Below are positions 1 through 8,902 of a DNA stretch of 64,000 nucleotides, piece after piece (within the stretch, counting starts at the first letter, position 1; each line of letters opens with the position of its first letter). The translations under genes and the position numbers were made by a program. Source of the DNA: Rhodobacter sp. (lineage in GTDB: Bacteria > Pseudomonadota > Alphaproteobacteria > Rhodobacterales > Rhodobacteraceae); assembly GCA_027484145.1 (NCBI GenBank), contig JAIXUH010000012.1, forward strand, positions 360,765-424,764, read 5' to 3'. A model generated the notes under the pieces. That model did not search any database. It was not told the DNA's origin and saw only the letters and a list, made by a program, of their open reading frames with translations.

Positions 1-240
1 GGCAGCAAGCTGTTGTTCCAGCAGCGCAAGCTCATCCCAATGGCGGATCAGCCGCAGCCCGGCCGCAGTGGCCACCGACGGCACACCCCGGCGGATCAGC
101 ATCACGCCGACCTGTTCTTCCAGCGCGCGAAGGCGCTGCGAGACGGCAGATTGCGTTACCCCCAAGGCCGCCGCCGCAAGGTCGAAGGACCCGCGCCGGT
201 GCACCGCCACCAAAGCTGCCAGTTGGTCGGGATCGAGCAT
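1..240 (-). CDS. LysR-family transcriptional regulator, ArgP/LysG-like (5' part only)
   Basis: The gene runs off the left edge; only the first 80 residues are present. They form a typical LysR N-terminal winged helix-turn-helix (about residues 18-60, with the recognition segment around VTQSAVSQRLRALE), which binds DNA. It is divergent from a LysE/ArgO-type amino acid exporter 86 bp away. This is the classic arrangement in which ArgP/LysG activates the exporter in response to lysine or arginine. The start at 240 gives the standard short LysR N-terminus. The effector domain lies outside the window, so the ArgP assignment rests on context; the LysR family call is firm. Confidence 0.88.
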   Translation of the reverse strand, partial: MLDPDQLAALVAVHRRGSFDLAAAALGVTQSAVSQRLRALEEQVGVMLIRRGVPSVATAAGLRLIRHWDELALLEQQLAA

Positions 241-255
241 TACCAAAACTTATCC

Positions 256-272
256 ATCATCAGAAAGATGAT
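256..272. promoter_or_regulatory. Inverted repeat in the LysR/exporter intergenic region, probable operator
   Basis: ATCATC and GATGAT form a perfect 6-bp inverted repeat with a 5-nt spacer. It lies in the 86-bp gap between the divergent LysR and LysE/ArgO genes. LysR-type regulators usually bind an imperfect dyad in such gaps. The dyad is seen directly; binding is inferred. Confidence 0.5.
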
Positions 273-326
273 CTGGATTGATCCACCCGGCCCCGTCTAA
301 GTCAAGCGCAACGAAAAGGACGTCCA

Positions 327-932
327 ATGATTGCTGCCCTTGTCTCTGGTCTGCTCACCTCTCTGTCACTGATTGCGGCCATCGGCGCGCAGAACGCCTT
401 TGTGCTGCGGCAGGGCCTGCGCCACGAACATGTTCTGCCGGTGGTGCTGGCCTGTGCGCTGTCCGATGCCATGCTGATCGCTGTCGGGGTTGCGGGCTTT
501 GGGCAACTGGCGCAGATGGCGCCATGGATCACGCAGGCCATGCTGTATGCCGGTGCCGCCTTTCTGCTGGCCTATGGGGCCTTGCGCTTTCGTGCAGCGC
601 TGCGCGGCGGCGCGGCCTTGCAGCCCGCCCCCGGCATGGCGGTCAGCCTTGGGCGCACGCTGGCGGTCTGTCTTGTGCTTACCTGGGCCAACCCGCATGT
701 TTATCTGGATACGCTGGTGTTGCTGGGCGCCTTGTCCGCGCAATACGGGCCCTTCCGCTGGGCCTTCGGGGCGGGCGCCATGCTTGGCAGCTTTGCCTTC
801 TTTTCCGCTCTCGGCTTTGGCGCAAGGCTGCTTGCCCCGGTGTTTGCCAACCCCAAGGCATGGGTCGTGCTCGAGGTTGTGATCGGGCTGACCATGTGGG
901 CCATTGCCGCGATGCTGATCGCCTCGGCCTGA
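327..932 (+). CDS. LysE/ArgO-family amino acid exporter
   Basis: This 201-residue integral inner-membrane protein has about six hydrophobic segments. The N-terminus includes GAQNAFVLRQGL and the middle includes the WANPHVYLDT signature of LysE/ArgO exporters, which pump out basic amino acids (arginine, lysine or canavanine). The length matches the family. AAGGA lies 7-8 nt before the ATG. Divergence from a LysR gene at 240 supports control by an ArgP/LysG-type regulator that senses basic amino acids. Whether the substrate is arginine or lysine cannot be settled from sequence. Confidence 0.9.
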   Translation: MIAALVSGLLTSLSLIAAIGAQNAFVLRQGLRHEHVLPVVLACALSDAMLIAVGVAGFGQLAQMAPWITQAMLYAGAAFLLAYGALRFRAALRGGAALQPAPGMAVSLGRTLAVCLVLTWANPHVYLDTLVLLGALSAQYGPFRWAFGAGAMLGSFAFFSALGFGARLLAPVFANPKAWVVLEVVIGLTMWAIAAMLIASA

Positions 933-988
933 AAGGGATCACCCCGATCAAAAGCGGTCCACCACAGGCACGCCGTCGGAAATCCGCC

Positions 989-1876
989 CTAGAACCGGAT
1001 GTGCTTTGGCCAGACAAAGGTGCCCGGTGTCTTTTGCCCGCCCAGACCGTAGGTCATGGCCCGCAACTCCGGCACCACCGTTTCCTTTGGCCACGCCTGC
1101 ACTGCCACCACCGGGCCCGCCGTGATGCGGATGCCCCGCGCCATCTGCCGGCGGGTTTCGTGAAAGATCAGCGCCACCCGCAGCGGATAGGACAGATGGC
1201 TGATCACCTGAAACAGCCGCGAATTCTGCCCTTCGATGAACAAGGGCTGCACACGCACCCCCTTGCGACCCGCAAGTCGCGCCACGAACGGGTGCCATTC
1301 GCAATCCACCGCCGCTTTTGCAAAGGGCTTCGGCGCGGTGGACACCGACCCCGCCGGAAAGATCACCAGCACATGCCCGGCATCCAGCCATTCGATCGCA
1401 TGTCGCCGCGTCTCGGCCGAGGTGCGGCGCGCTTCAGGGCCGGTGCCGAAATCAACCGGCAGCAGCAGATCGCGCGCCTCGGTCGGCTGGCACAGCAGGC
1501 TATGCACCATCAGCTTCACATCGGGCCGCACCCGGCTGACCACATCGCCGACCGCCAGTCCGTCCAAAATCCCAAAGGGGTGGTTCGCGATCACCACCAA
1601 GCCACCCTCGACCGGAATGTTGCCAAGGCCTTCGCCTTCTACCCTGACGCCCAAGGTCTGGATGGCCGAGGAAAACACCGAAACACCCTTGGCGCGCGGC
1701 ACCCGCTGCCAAGCGCGATAGGTGCGCTCAAAATGGTTGCGCCCCGACAGGGCCTCGACCAGCCGGATCAGGCCCCGCCGGAACCACGGCTGCGACGCGC
1801 GTGAATAGGTAAAGACAGCACCAGCACTCAGGTCGCTTTCCGCGACGAAATCGCCGTCCCTCATAGGTCTGGTCAT
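989..1876 (-). CDS. Lysophospholipid acyltransferase family protein (PlsC-like)
   Basis: This protein of 295 residues resembles the PlsC superfamily, which transfers acyl chains to lysophospholipids or related acceptors at the inner membrane. Block I is NHPFGILDG (residues 98-106), an HX5D variant of the HX4D catalytic motif. A FPAGSVS block near residue 173 corresponds to the FPEG acceptor-binding motif. It is closer to the acyltransferases of ornithine-lipid or haemolysin-like type than to canonical PlsC. An A/G-rich site lies about 10 nt before the ATG at 1876. It stands alone, convergent with the exporter gene. The acceptor substrate is unknown. Confidence 0.75.
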   Translation of the reverse strand: MTRPMRDGDFVAESDLSAGAVFTYSRASQPWFRRGLIRLVEALSGRNHFERTYRAWQRVPRAKGVSVFSSAIQTLGVRVEGEGLGNIPVEGGLVVIANHPFGILDGLAVGDVVSRVRPDVKLMVHSLLCQPTEARDLLLPVDFGTGPEARRTSAETRRHAIEWLDAGHVLVIFPAGSVSTAPKPFAKAAVDCEWHPFVARLAGRKGVRVQPLFIEGQNSRLFQVISHLSYPLRVALIFHETRRQMARGIRITAGPVVAVQAWPKETVVPELRAMTYGLGGQKTPGTFVWPKHIRF

Positions 1877-1966
1877 GCGCCGATTCCCCCTTGGCGATGA
1901 CGGTCGACGCTATGAAAAGCTTGTGACGCCACGGTGACGTCCGGGTAAAACCACTGCGACAAAGCA

Positions 1967-1998
1967 AAACGGGGGCGGCCCTGCGGCCACCCCCGTTT
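1967..1998 (-). terminator. Rho-independent terminator of the cold-shock gene
   Basis: A 14-bp near-perfect stem (AAACGGGGG side against CCCCCGTTT, one mismatch) with a 4-nt loop lies 22 nt beyond the cspA stop. On the minus strand it is followed by a short T-rich stretch. Confidence 0.85.
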
Positions 1999-2019
1999 CA
2001 AATGCAGTCCCGGTTGGGA

Positions 2020-2226
2020 TTATGCCAGTGCGAGGTTCGTCGCCGATTCGCGACCATTGCGGTCACGCTCGACGTCAAAGGTCACTGCCTGACCGTCGTT
2101 CAGCGCACGGATGCCAGCACGCTCCAGAGCGGTGATGTGGACGAACACGTCCTTGGTGCCGCCCTGCGGTGCGATAAAGCCGAAGCCTTTGGTGGCGTTG
2201 AACCATTTCACGGTGCCGTTGGCCAT
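2020..2226 (-). CDS. Cold-shock protein, CspA family
   Basis: A 68-residue single cold-shock domain. RNP1 is KGFGFIAP (residues 13-20) and RNP2 is VFVHI (27-31), the aromatic surface that binds single-stranded RNA and DNA. Such proteins melt RNA structure in the cytoplasm. The ATG at 2226 gives the canonical start MANGTVKWF and is preceded by an AGGAG site; an upstream in-frame start would add 12 unrelated residues. It is followed by a strong terminator and is monocistronic. Whether it is cold-induced or constitutive is not visible. Confidence 0.95.
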   Translation of the reverse strand: MANGTVKWFNATKGFGFIAPQGGTKDVFVHITALERAGIRALNDGQAVTFDVERDRNGRESATNLALA

Positions 2227-2665
2227 CGTGAGATCTCCTGTGTAGTGCGCCACCCACGACATGCGGTGGCCCGGCCGAGAGTCGTCTAGATCGAGAGACT
2301 GCGGGCCGAAGCGGACAGAAGATCGAAAGAGAAGAAGCTTTGCACGCCCTACATGCGCCCAATGCCTTCATATTGCAAGGGGCGGGGGAAAAAGATTGCA
2401 GATCCGGCAAACGGTGGCGGGTGAACTCTGGCAGCAGTTCGGACCAACAAGGCCGCTGCTTTCCTCCAACCGCGCACATTTACGGGACTGCGCGACAAAA
2501 CCGACAGATCCACTGGCTCTTCCCCTCCCCCTTGTGGGGAGGGGTCAGGGGTGGGGGCGACCTGGAAGTGAGCCGATCGCAAGTTGCTCACAACCAAGGC
2601 GACATGGCATCTACACAATCGAACGGCAACTTCTCGAATGGGGCGACGAAGGCGAAAAGGGTTTT
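2227..2665. other. Intergenic stretch between cspA and the AbiV gene
   Basis: About 440 bp holding the cspA upstream region, a GC-rich palindromic repeat at 2522-2555 and AT-richer sequence leading to the abiV promoter. I see no convincing coding frame: the frames here lack family motifs and a ribosome site. Confidence 0.5.
2522..2555. repeat. GC-rich palindromic intergenic repeat (REP-like)
   Basis: CCCCTCCCC and GGGGAGGGG form a perfect 9-bp stem with a 5-nt loop (2522-2544), followed by a TCAGGGGTGGGG tail. The same kind of hairpin with a GGGGTGGGG tail is a common dispersed intergenic element in proteobacterial genomes. Only one copy is seen in this window. Confidence 0.6.
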
Positions 2666-2693
2666 TTGACGAAGATGCCGTTGCCCTTAAGAT
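2666..2693 (+). promoter_or_regulatory. Sigma-70-type promoter of the AbiV gene
   Basis: TTGACG at 2666-2671 and TAAGAT at 2688-2693 are separated by 16 bp, close to the housekeeping consensus. The predicted transcript start, near 2700, leaves a leader of about 28 nt with a GGAG site before the ATG at 2728. This supports that start over upstream in-frame codons. Confidence 0.7.
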
Positions 2694-2727
2694 GTGGTAT
2701 CCACCTTTGCGACGGTCTGGAGTATCC

Positions 2728-3435
2728 ATGGGTTCACAGCATCTGCCTACGCTGACACCGAAACTTTTGCGCCTTTACAGTGAAGCCGCACTTCGCAACG
2801 CGGATGAGCTTCTCTCCGAGGCATTGCTCTTGCTAGACCATCGTCACTTGGCCCGGGCCTACTTCTTATCTGTGGCCTCCATTGAGGAAGCGGGAAAAGC
2901 GCTGCTCGCTTTCGATGCGCAGAACCGGAACCTGTCTGATCCAGCGGTGTGCGCAAGGCTCACTAAGTCGATGGAAAACCATGGAGAAAAAATCAACTAT
3001 GCGTTGAGCATGTGGGCCTTCAATAGCCCGGATCAGCGCAAAGCGCTTAAGATGGCAGCTAATGTGATTTCTGCAGTTAAGCGCGGGCGCGAACCGTCGA
3101 TGTACAGTGACCTGCGCGCGGCTCCAGATCGAGTGCAGACACCACGCGAAGTTGTCCGAGATATCGCAGCGAAGAACTGTGTCGGGCTAGCAGAGAGTTG
3201 CCTTGTATATGCGCACCGCCATGTGAACGAGAAAATACCGACCACCTTTACGACTGCTCAGGATCGGTTGTTCACGATGAAGTCCTCAAAGTTTCGGGAG
3301 TTGCTGAATACGGAAGACTTCTGGTGGTACTACATCTCGCGACTCGAAGGTGGCCAAAATGATCTCTCAGAAGCCGTACTCAGATACGAGCAAGATCATA
3401 TCAAGACTGGGCGACAGTTTTCTTCTGGTGACTGA
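2728..3435 (+). CDS. AbiV-family abortive infection protein (HEPN superfamily)
   Basis: A 235-residue all-helical protein. Its N-terminal half matches the AbiV pattern from memory: LYSEAALRNADELLSEA, then HLARAYFLSVASIEEAGKALL (residues 40-60), then HGEK at 85-88. AbiV in Lactococcus blocks phage development by shutting down translation, and the family belongs to the HEPN clan of toxin-like RNases and RNA binders. The HEPN RX4-6H pattern is not at the usual place; an R-X4-H occurs near the C-terminus (219-224). The gene has its own sigma-70-type promoter and is visibly AT-richer than its neighbours. It sits alone between cspA and yebC with no antitoxin-like partner, so it looks acquired. The ATG at 2728 follows GGAG. 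Confidence 0.82.
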   Translation: MGSQHLPTLTPKLLRLYSEAALRNADELLSEALLLLDHRHLARAYFLSVASIEEAGKALLAFDAQNRNLSDPAVCARLTKSMENHGEKINYALSMWAFNSPDQRKALKMAANVISAVKRGREPSMYSDLRAAPDRVQTPREVVRDIAAKNCVGLAESCLVYAHRHVNEKIPTTFTTAQDRLFTMKSSKFRELLNTEDFWWYYISRLEGGQNDLSEAVLRYEQDHIKTGRQFSSGD

Positions 3436-3493
3436 ACGAGCGTGACAATTGCTGCGCAAATCCAAATTGGCACCATGCACCCCTCCACAGCTG

Positions 3494-3523
3494 AAACAAA
3501 AAGGCCGCACCAATGCGCGGCCT
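3494..3523 (-). terminator. Rho-independent terminator of yebC
   Basis: A GGCCGC/GCGGCC stem (AGGCCGC to GCGGCCT) followed on the minus strand by TTTTTGTTT, 26 nt past the yebC stop. It may also serve the convergent AbiV gene weakly. Confidence 0.8.
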
Positions 3524-3548
3524 CTCTTTGAGCGTCACGTACAGTGGG

Positions 3549-4292
3549 TCACTCCAACTGCGCCGCCACCTCTTCGGGGATGTCGAAGTTGTGCGTTACG
3601 GTCTGCACATCGTCATCTTCTTCCAGCATGTCGATCAGACGCATCAGCTTTTGTGCGGTGTCCAGATCGACCTCGGTCAGGGTCTGCGGCTTCCAGATCA
3701 GCCTGGATTCCGTCGATTCCCCCAGCGCCTTTTCCAGCGCGTCCGACACTTCATTCAAGGACTCGACCGGGCAATAAATCCAGTGGCCGTCTTCATCCGA
3801 CTCCACGTCATCGGCACCCGCATCCAGCGCGGCCATCATCACGTCATCGGCGGACCCCACCGATGCCGGATAGGAAATCTCGCCCACCCGGTCAAAGCTG
3901 TGCGCGACCGACCCTGTGGTGCCAAGGTTGCCACCGCATTTGCTGAAATAGGACCGCACGTTGCTGGCAGTGCGGTTCAGGTTGTCGGTCATCGCCTCGA
4001 CGATGATGGCAATCCCGTTGGCACCATAGCCCTCATAGCGGATTTCGGTGTAATCCGCGCCCTCGCCCATCTGGCTTTTCTTGATGGCGCGGTCGATCAC
4101 GTCTTTCGGCATCGACACCGCCTTGGCGGCCTTGACGGCAAGGCGCAGGCGCGGGTTCATGTCCACGTCCGGCATGCCCATCTTGGCGGCGACGGTGATT
4201 TCCTTCGCCAGTTTGGAAAACATCTTGGACCGCAGCTTGTCCTGCTTGCCCTTGCGATGCTGGATGTTCGCCCATTTTGAATGGCCAGCCAT
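3549..4292 (-). CDS. yebC: YebC/PmpR-family DNA-binding transcriptional regulator / translation factor
   Basis: 247 residues opening with the invariant [18 protein letters not shown]. The family signature [23 protein letters not shown] and the acidic C-terminal region [16 protein letters not shown] are both present. YebC proteins were described as transcription regulators. A subgroup is now known to help ribosomes through proline stretches. The start at 4292 is fixed by the conserved N-terminus; the frame extends upstream without homology. It is downstream of a phosphohexomutase on the same strand with an 85-bp gap, and ends at a clear terminator. Confidence 0.95.
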   Translation of the reverse strand: MAGHSKWANIQHRKGKQDKLRSKMFSKLAKEITVAAKMGMPDVDMNPRLRLAVKAAKAVSMPKDVIDRAIKKSQMGEGADYTEIRYEGYGANGIAIIVEAMTDNLNRTASNVRSYFSKCGGNLGTTGSVAHSFDRVGEISYPASVGSADDVMMAALDAGADDVESDEDGHWIYCPVESLNEVSDALEKALGESTESRLIWKPQTLTEVDLDTAQKLMRLIDMLEEDDDVQTVTHNFDIPEEVAAQLE

Positions 4293-4377
4293 GACCTTCG
4301 CTCCAATCGCGTCTTTGGTGATGGCGTCCCTTACACCAGCCTGCGCCCTGCCTGCAAGGCCGGGGCGCGACCGCCCC

Positions 4378-5745
4378 TTAGGACAAGGCCCCGCGCACCA
4401 GCCCGAAGGCCGCCTCCAACACCGTCGCGGCAGCGGCCGGTGTTTCCGCTTCGGCGTAAACGCGGAACTCGGGCGCGTTGCCGGACGGGCGCAGATGCAC
4501 CACACGCCCGCCGCCCAGCGTTACCCGCAGGCCATCGGTGCGGTCCACCGCACCCGGCTGGCCAAGGGGGGCCAGAAAGCCCGACAGCGCGGCGTCAGAT
4601 CCACCGATCCGTGCCAGCAGCGCCTGCGAGGCATCGGTCGGCACATGCTCCAGCCGGTCGGTCACGGTAAAGCGCGCCGGTTCTTCGGCCACCCGCGCCG
4701 CGACTGACCCCGCGCGCTTGCCCTCGATCAGCGTGGCCACGATCGGCAAAAGGCTGTCGCGCGTCATCAGCTTGGGCAGCGGTCCCGCGGGCCCCGCCGC
4801 ATCAAAGCCCAGCAGAAAGCCGCCATTGGGTTCATAACCCACCACATGGCCCGCCGCCTGCTCCATCGCTGCGATCACGAAGGGTGATCCGATTTTTGTC
4901 CGCGTCACCCGCGCAAAACGCCTGCCCAGATCAACGCCCGTGTTGGCCGAAACCGTGGTCACCACCGTATCGGCCCCGACCAGCGCCGCCGTGATCTGGC
5001 CCAGCACATCGCCCGGCACGACATGGCCCAGACCATCGGCCAAAAGCGGGCGGTCGCCGTCGCCATCGGTGGACACGATGGCATCCAGCCCCTGCACCCA
5101 CCCGGCCAGTTGCGCCCGCACATCCGAAGGCACCGCTTCTGTATCGACGGGCACAAAGCTGTCAGACCGCCCGAACACCGCGACCCGCGCCCCCAGCGCC
5201 TCAAGGCAGATCACCAGCAATTCGCGGCTGACCGCACTATGCGCCCAGACGCCCACCTTCATGCCCGCCAGCGCATCGCTGCCAAAGGCACGGCGATACC
5301 GCGCGGCCCAGTTCCCGCCCGAGGTCGCGTCATGCCGCCGGGCACCGCCAAGGCCAGCCGCGGGCCGACCCAGCGCCGCCAGAATGGCGGCCTCATCTGC
5401 CTTGCCAATTTCGCCGCCCGGCACATAGAACTTCAGCCCGTTGCGGTCTGCCGGAATGTGGCTGCCGGTGATCATCACCGCCGCCGCCCCCGCGCCCATT
5501 GACGCCATCGCCAGTGCGGGCGTGGGCACAGCGCCCGCATCGGTCACGGCAATACCTTCGGCGCGGGCCGCGTCGCAGACCACCCGCGCCAGCATGGGCG
5601 AGCTGTCGCGCAGATCACGCCCCACCCAAAGACCTGTGCCATGCGGGCAGGCGGCCAGAAAGGCGCGGGTATAATCTGCCACCAGTTCCGGCGTCAGTTC
5701 CGTCACAAGGCCACGCAGGCCGCTGGTTCCAAACTTTGGTGCCAT
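4378..5745 (-). CDS. Phosphohexomutase (phosphomannomutase/phosphoglucomutase family)
   Basis: 455 residues with all four alpha-D-phosphohexomutase landmarks. The phosphoserine loop is TGSHIP (Ser95 in the catalytic position). The Mg site is DGDGDRP (227-233), the sugar-binding loop is YEPNGGF, and the C-terminal phosphate-binding RPSGN lies near 419. It interconverts hexose 1- and 6-phosphates for polysaccharide or nucleotide-sugar synthesis. The [10 protein letters not shown] loop differs from the ASHNP loop of GlmM, so mannose- or glucose-phosphate is more likely than glucosamine-phosphate. No sugar-nucleotide genes lie nearby. A lipoprotein gene lies upstream on the same strand. Confidence 0.85.
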   Translation of the reverse strand: MAPKFGTSGLRGLVTELTPELVADYTRAFLAACPHGTGLWVGRDLRDSSPMLARVVCDAARAEGIAVTDAGAVPTPALAMASMGAGAAAVMITGSHIPADRNGLKFYVPGGEIGKADEAAILAALGRPAAGLGGARRHDATSGGNWAARYRRAFGSDALAGMKVGVWAHSAVSRELLVICLEALGARVAVFGRSDSFVPVDTEAVPSDVRAQLAGWVQGLDAIVSTDGDGDRPLLADGLGHVVPGDVLGQITAALVGADTVVTTVSANTGVDLGRRFARVTRTKIGSPFVIAAMEQAAGHVVGYEPNGGFLLGFDAAGPAGPLPKLMTRDSLLPIVATLIEGKRAGSVAARVAEEPARFTVTDRLEHVPTDASQALLARIGGSDAALSGFLAPLGQPGAVDRTDGLRVTLGGGRVVHLRPSGNAPEFRVYAEAETPAAAATVLEAAFGLVRGALS

Positions 5746-5799
5746 CTGGCTGTTCTCCGGTGTCGGCTGCGTCTGCAGGGGCTGCGCTGATCTCAGCGG

Positions 5800-6162
5800 T
5801 TATTCGACAGGCGGGGGCGACACAAAGACCGTGTCATTGCCCGCCGGATCGGTGATCACCACCTCGGCCAAGGGCGGTACATTGCCTTCCGCCCCAAGAG
5901 CTTTGGTCAGGCCGGTGAAAATCCGCCGCAGGATGTTCGGGTTCTCGACCACCCGGACGGCATAGCCATAGCCGGGCCCGCAGCCATCCATGCGTCCCGC
6001 CGGGGCGGCCTGCCAGTTGGCGCGGCAGGTGGTGCCATCCGACAATGTCAGCGTCAGAACAGTCTGCGACAGCCGCGCTGCCTGCGGCGCGGGGCGCAGA
6101 TCCGGCGCGACACAGGCCGCCACCAGCAGCATCAGCGGAAGGGATACCCACGCAATTTTCAC
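5800..6162 (-). CDS. Small hypothetical lipoprotein
   Basis: 120 residues with a type II signal peptide: hydrophobic LMLLVAAC, lipidation at Cys17, and no Asp at +2, so it is probably sent to the outer membrane. The rest is a small domain with two cysteines (CRANW and DGCGPGYGY) that could form a disulphide. I do not recognise a named family. It follows the SLC13 transporter gene by 18 bp on the same strand and precedes the phosphohexomutase, so it may be co-transcribed. Confidence 0.7.
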   Translation of the reverse strand: MKIAWVSLPLMLLVAACVAPDLRPAPQAARLSQTVLTLTLSDGTTCRANWQAAPAGRMDGCGPGYGYAVRVVENPNILRRIFTGLTKALGAEGNVPPLAEVVITDPAGNDTVFVSPPPVE

Positions 6163-6180
6163 ATCATTCTCCTTGTCCGC

Positions 6181-7959
6181 TTACATCGGCCAGATCAGCG
6201 GAATCAGCAGCGATGCCACCAACCCGGTGATAATGTTCAGCGGAATCCCGACGCGGAAATAGTCCGAAAACTTGTATCCGCCCGGACCGTAGACCATCAT
6301 GTTGGTCTGATATCCGACCGGCGTTGCAAAGGCGACCGAGGCCGAGAACATCACCGCCACCACGAACGGGCGCGGATCAAGCCCCATCGACATGGCCAGC
6401 TGAATGGCAATCGGCGTATACAGAACCGCCACTGCATTGTTCGACAGAAACTCGGTCAGAAGCATGCCAAGGAAATAGACGCACAGGATCAACACAAAGG
6501 GTGACAGTCCCACCATCAGCGGGCTGACGGCATCAACCAGCACCTTGACGGCACCGGAATGGTCCAGCCCTTCGCCCACCGCCAGCATGGCAAAGATCAT
6601 CGCCATAAGGCGGCCATCGACAAAGGAAAACGCCTCATCCGCATCGATGCATCGCGTCAAGAGGATCAGCGCCACCGCAACGATGCCAAGGGCCAAAATC
6701 GGGGCCACGTCAAAGGCCGACAGCACCACGATAAAGGCCAGCCCAGCAAGGGCAATCGGGGCCTTGGCGCGGCGAAACGCCCGCACAGCAGGGCGGGTGA
6801 TGTCCAGCAGTTCCATATCTGCGGCCAGACGCTGAATATCCTCGATCGCCCCTTCCAGCAGCAAGGTATCGCCCACGCGCACCACCAGATCGTCCAACTG
6901 ACGGCCAATGTTCTGGTTGCGGCGATGCGCGGCCAGAACATAAACGCCATAGCGCCGCCGCAGACGCAGGTCGCCCAGACGGCGCCCTTCCATCCGGCAT
7001 CCGGGCGAGATCAGCACCTCAACCGTTTCTGTCCGCGTTGACGACAGCTTATCCACCAGATGCACGTCCTTGCGGGCATGCAGGCCCAAAAGCTCGGTCA
7101 TCTCGGTCCGAAGCACAACGCGGTCGCCTACCTCCAGCACCACAGGGGCCAGATCACGGCGCAGGGAAGCGTCCCCCCGCAACACGTCAACCACCCGCAC
7201 GCCATCGCGGCGGAACAGGTCAATCTCCATCACCTTTTGCCCGATCAACGCCGAATCCTCGGGCACGGCCACTTCGGTGAAATACTTCATCTTGCGCCGG
7301 TCGCTCAGCAGCATCCCCATCGATTGTCGGTCTGGCAGCAAACGGTTTGCGAACAGGCCAAGGAAGATCCCGCCCACCACGGTGATCGCAATGCCCAGCG
7401 GGGCAATTTCAAAGATGCCAAAGGGCACCATGCCTTCGGCCCGCGCCACACCATCCACAAGCAGGTTGGTCGAGGTGCCGATCAGCGTGATCATGCCGCC
7501 CATCACCGTCATATAAGACAGCGGGATCAACAGCTTCGAGGGCGAAAGACTCATCCGGTGGGCAATCTGCATCACCACCGGGATCATCACCGCAACCAGC
7601 GGCGTGTTGTTCATAAAGGCCGAGGCCACCGCGATGAACACGAACAGAACAACGATCGTCATCTTTGGCCGGTCGCCCACATGGCGTTCGGCGGTGCGGA
7701 TCATCAGGTCAACCGCCCCGGTCCGGACCATACCACCCATCACCAGAAACATGACGACAATGGTCCATGGTGCCGAATTCGACAGCACGGCGATGCCGTC
7801 CTTTACCGGCAAAATGCCGATTACCAACATCACGGCCGCCCCTGCAATGGCAACCACTTCGACCGGATAGGTCTCCAGCACAAAAAATACAAACATCACT
7901 GCCAGAATGGTCAGCGCCACGATGGGCTGCCATTCCGTCGCCAGCTCAAATCCAAACAT
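6181..7959 (-). CDS. SLC13/DASS-type anion transporter with central RCK_C (TrkA-C) domains
   Basis: 592 residues. About five membrane segments and an SNSAPW...MNNTPLVAVMIPV region (residues about 60-130) come first, typical of CitMHS/DASS permeases. Two cytoplasmic RCK_C/TrkA-C regulatory domains follow (about residues 190-370), then a second membrane half with TEFLSNNAVAVLYTPIA and ATPVGYQTNMMVYGPGGY. Members take up anions such as sulfate, dicarboxylates or inorganic phosphate; the substrate here is unknown. The start at 7959 is preceded by GGAGG; the frame extends upstream without hydrophobic sequence. Confidence 0.87.
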   Translation of the reverse strand: MFGFELATEWQPIVALTILAVMFVFFVLETYPVEVVAIAGAAVMLVIGILPVKDGIAVLSNSAPWTIVVMFLVMGGMVRTGAVDLMIRTAERHVGDRPKMTIVVLFVFIAVASAFMNNTPLVAVMIPVVMQIAHRMSLSPSKLLIPLSYMTVMGGMITLIGTSTNLLVDGVARAEGMVPFGIFEIAPLGIAITVVGGIFLGLFANRLLPDRQSMGMLLSDRRKMKYFTEVAVPEDSALIGQKVMEIDLFRRDGVRVVDVLRGDASLRRDLAPVVLEVGDRVVLRTEMTELLGLHARKDVHLVDKLSSTRTETVEVLISPGCRMEGRRLGDLRLRRRYGVYVLAAHRRNQNIGRQLDDLVVRVGDTLLLEGAIEDIQRLAADMELLDITRPAVRAFRRAKAPIALAGLAFIVVLSAFDVAPILALGIVAVALILLTRCIDADEAFSFVDGRLMAMIFAMLAVGEGLDHSGAVKVLVDAVSPLMVGLSPFVLILCVYFLGMLLTEFLSNNAVAVLYTPIAIQLAMSMGLDPRPFVVAVMFSASVAFATPVGYQTNMMVYGPGGYKFSDYFRVGIPLNIITGLVASLLIPLIWPM

Positions 7960-8002
7960 ACCGCCTCCAAGGCTGCGGCCGCCACGCGGAGCTGCCCGAA
8001 CC

Positions 8003-8902
8003 TCAGGCAACTGCCGCCCGGCCCCTTCCACGCGGTGTGACCAATGCCACACCACACAGCATCAAGACAAGCGAAACCCAGACGATTGGGGAAAACTGTT
8101 CTCCCAACAAGGCCATTGCCCAGAAAACGCCCGCACCCGTCACGATATAGGAACATTGCGCGGCAAAGACTGAACCCGCCCGCGCCGCCAGCCAGACATA
8201 GCCCGCATAACACAGGGCGTGAATCGCAGATGACAGGGTGAGGGCCGCCTCGGGCCGGCCGAATTCTGCCAGCGGATTGAACCAGTGCCCCAGCAGCAGC
8301 ATGATCGGCGTGCAGATCAAGAGCCCCACCAATGATGCCATGAACATTGCCTGCACCGCATCCATTTCCGCGGTGCCATGGCGCGCGACATAGGTCGCCT
8401 CCAGCGCGTAAAACAACGGGCCGACCAAGGCCAAGGGCAGCAGGGCCAAGGTCCCGGCGGTGGCAACCCCCGCATCGGGCGCCGCAATCAGGCCAACCCC
8501 CGCCAGCCCCAGCACCAGCCCCATCAGACGCAACCACGAAAAGCGGTCCATCCCCAGCGCCAGCGCCAGCGGAAAAGCCAGCATCGGCACCGCAGAAATC
8601 AGGATCGACATCACCCCGGCGGGCAGCTTTTCCACGCTGATGTAGAATGTGGCATTGGGCACCAGCGTGCCCATCACCGCCACGATCACCGAAAACCGCA
8701 GTGCCGCCGGGGTCAGCACCAGCCCCTTGCCGCGCACAAGGGTGATGGCCCCCAGCACGATGACACACACCACAAGCTGCCAGAAGATCAGCCCGAAAGG
8801 CCCGTGGCCCGTTTCGGTGGCGATCTTGCCCAAGGGCTGCGTCGCCCCCCAACCAAGGCCAAGCGCCACCAGCATCAGAGGATAAATGATCCGCTCGCTC
8901 AT
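8003..8902 (-). CDS. DMT-superfamily permease (EamA domains)
   Basis: 299 residues with about ten hydrophobic helices in two EamA halves, the second beginning near residue 150. EamA proteins are inner-membrane exporters of small metabolites; the substrate is not predictable. Its start codon overlaps the stop of the YmdB-type gene (ATGA at 8899-8902), so the two are translationally coupled. It ends 43 bp before the SLC13 transporter start. Confidence 0.85.
   Translation of the reverse strand: MSERIIYPLMLVALGLGWGATQPLGKIATETGHGPFGLIFWQLVVCVIVLGAITLVRGKGLVLTPAALRFSVIVAVMGTLVPNATFYISVEKLPAGVMSILISAVPMLAFPLALALGMDRFSWLRLMGLVLGLAGVGLIAAPDAGVATAGTLALLPLALVGPLFYALEATYVARHGTAEMDAVQAMFMASLVGLLICTPIMLLLGHWFNPLAEFGRPEAALTLSSAIHALCYAGYVWLAARAGSVFAAQCSYIVTGAGVFWAMALLGEQFSPIVWVSLVLMLCGVALVTPRGRGRAAVA

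Noticed and set aside
278..1804. A long plus-strand open frame over the exporter and acyltransferase genes
   Set aside because: It reads through two genes with clear family motifs in other frames and shows Arg/His-rich sequence of no known family, the usual shadow in GC-rich DNA.
7060..8040. Plus-strand frame antisense to the SLC13 transporter, His- and Gln-rich
   Set aside because: It is the complement of a well-supported membrane protein and has no ribosome site; the His-rich look follows from the base bias.
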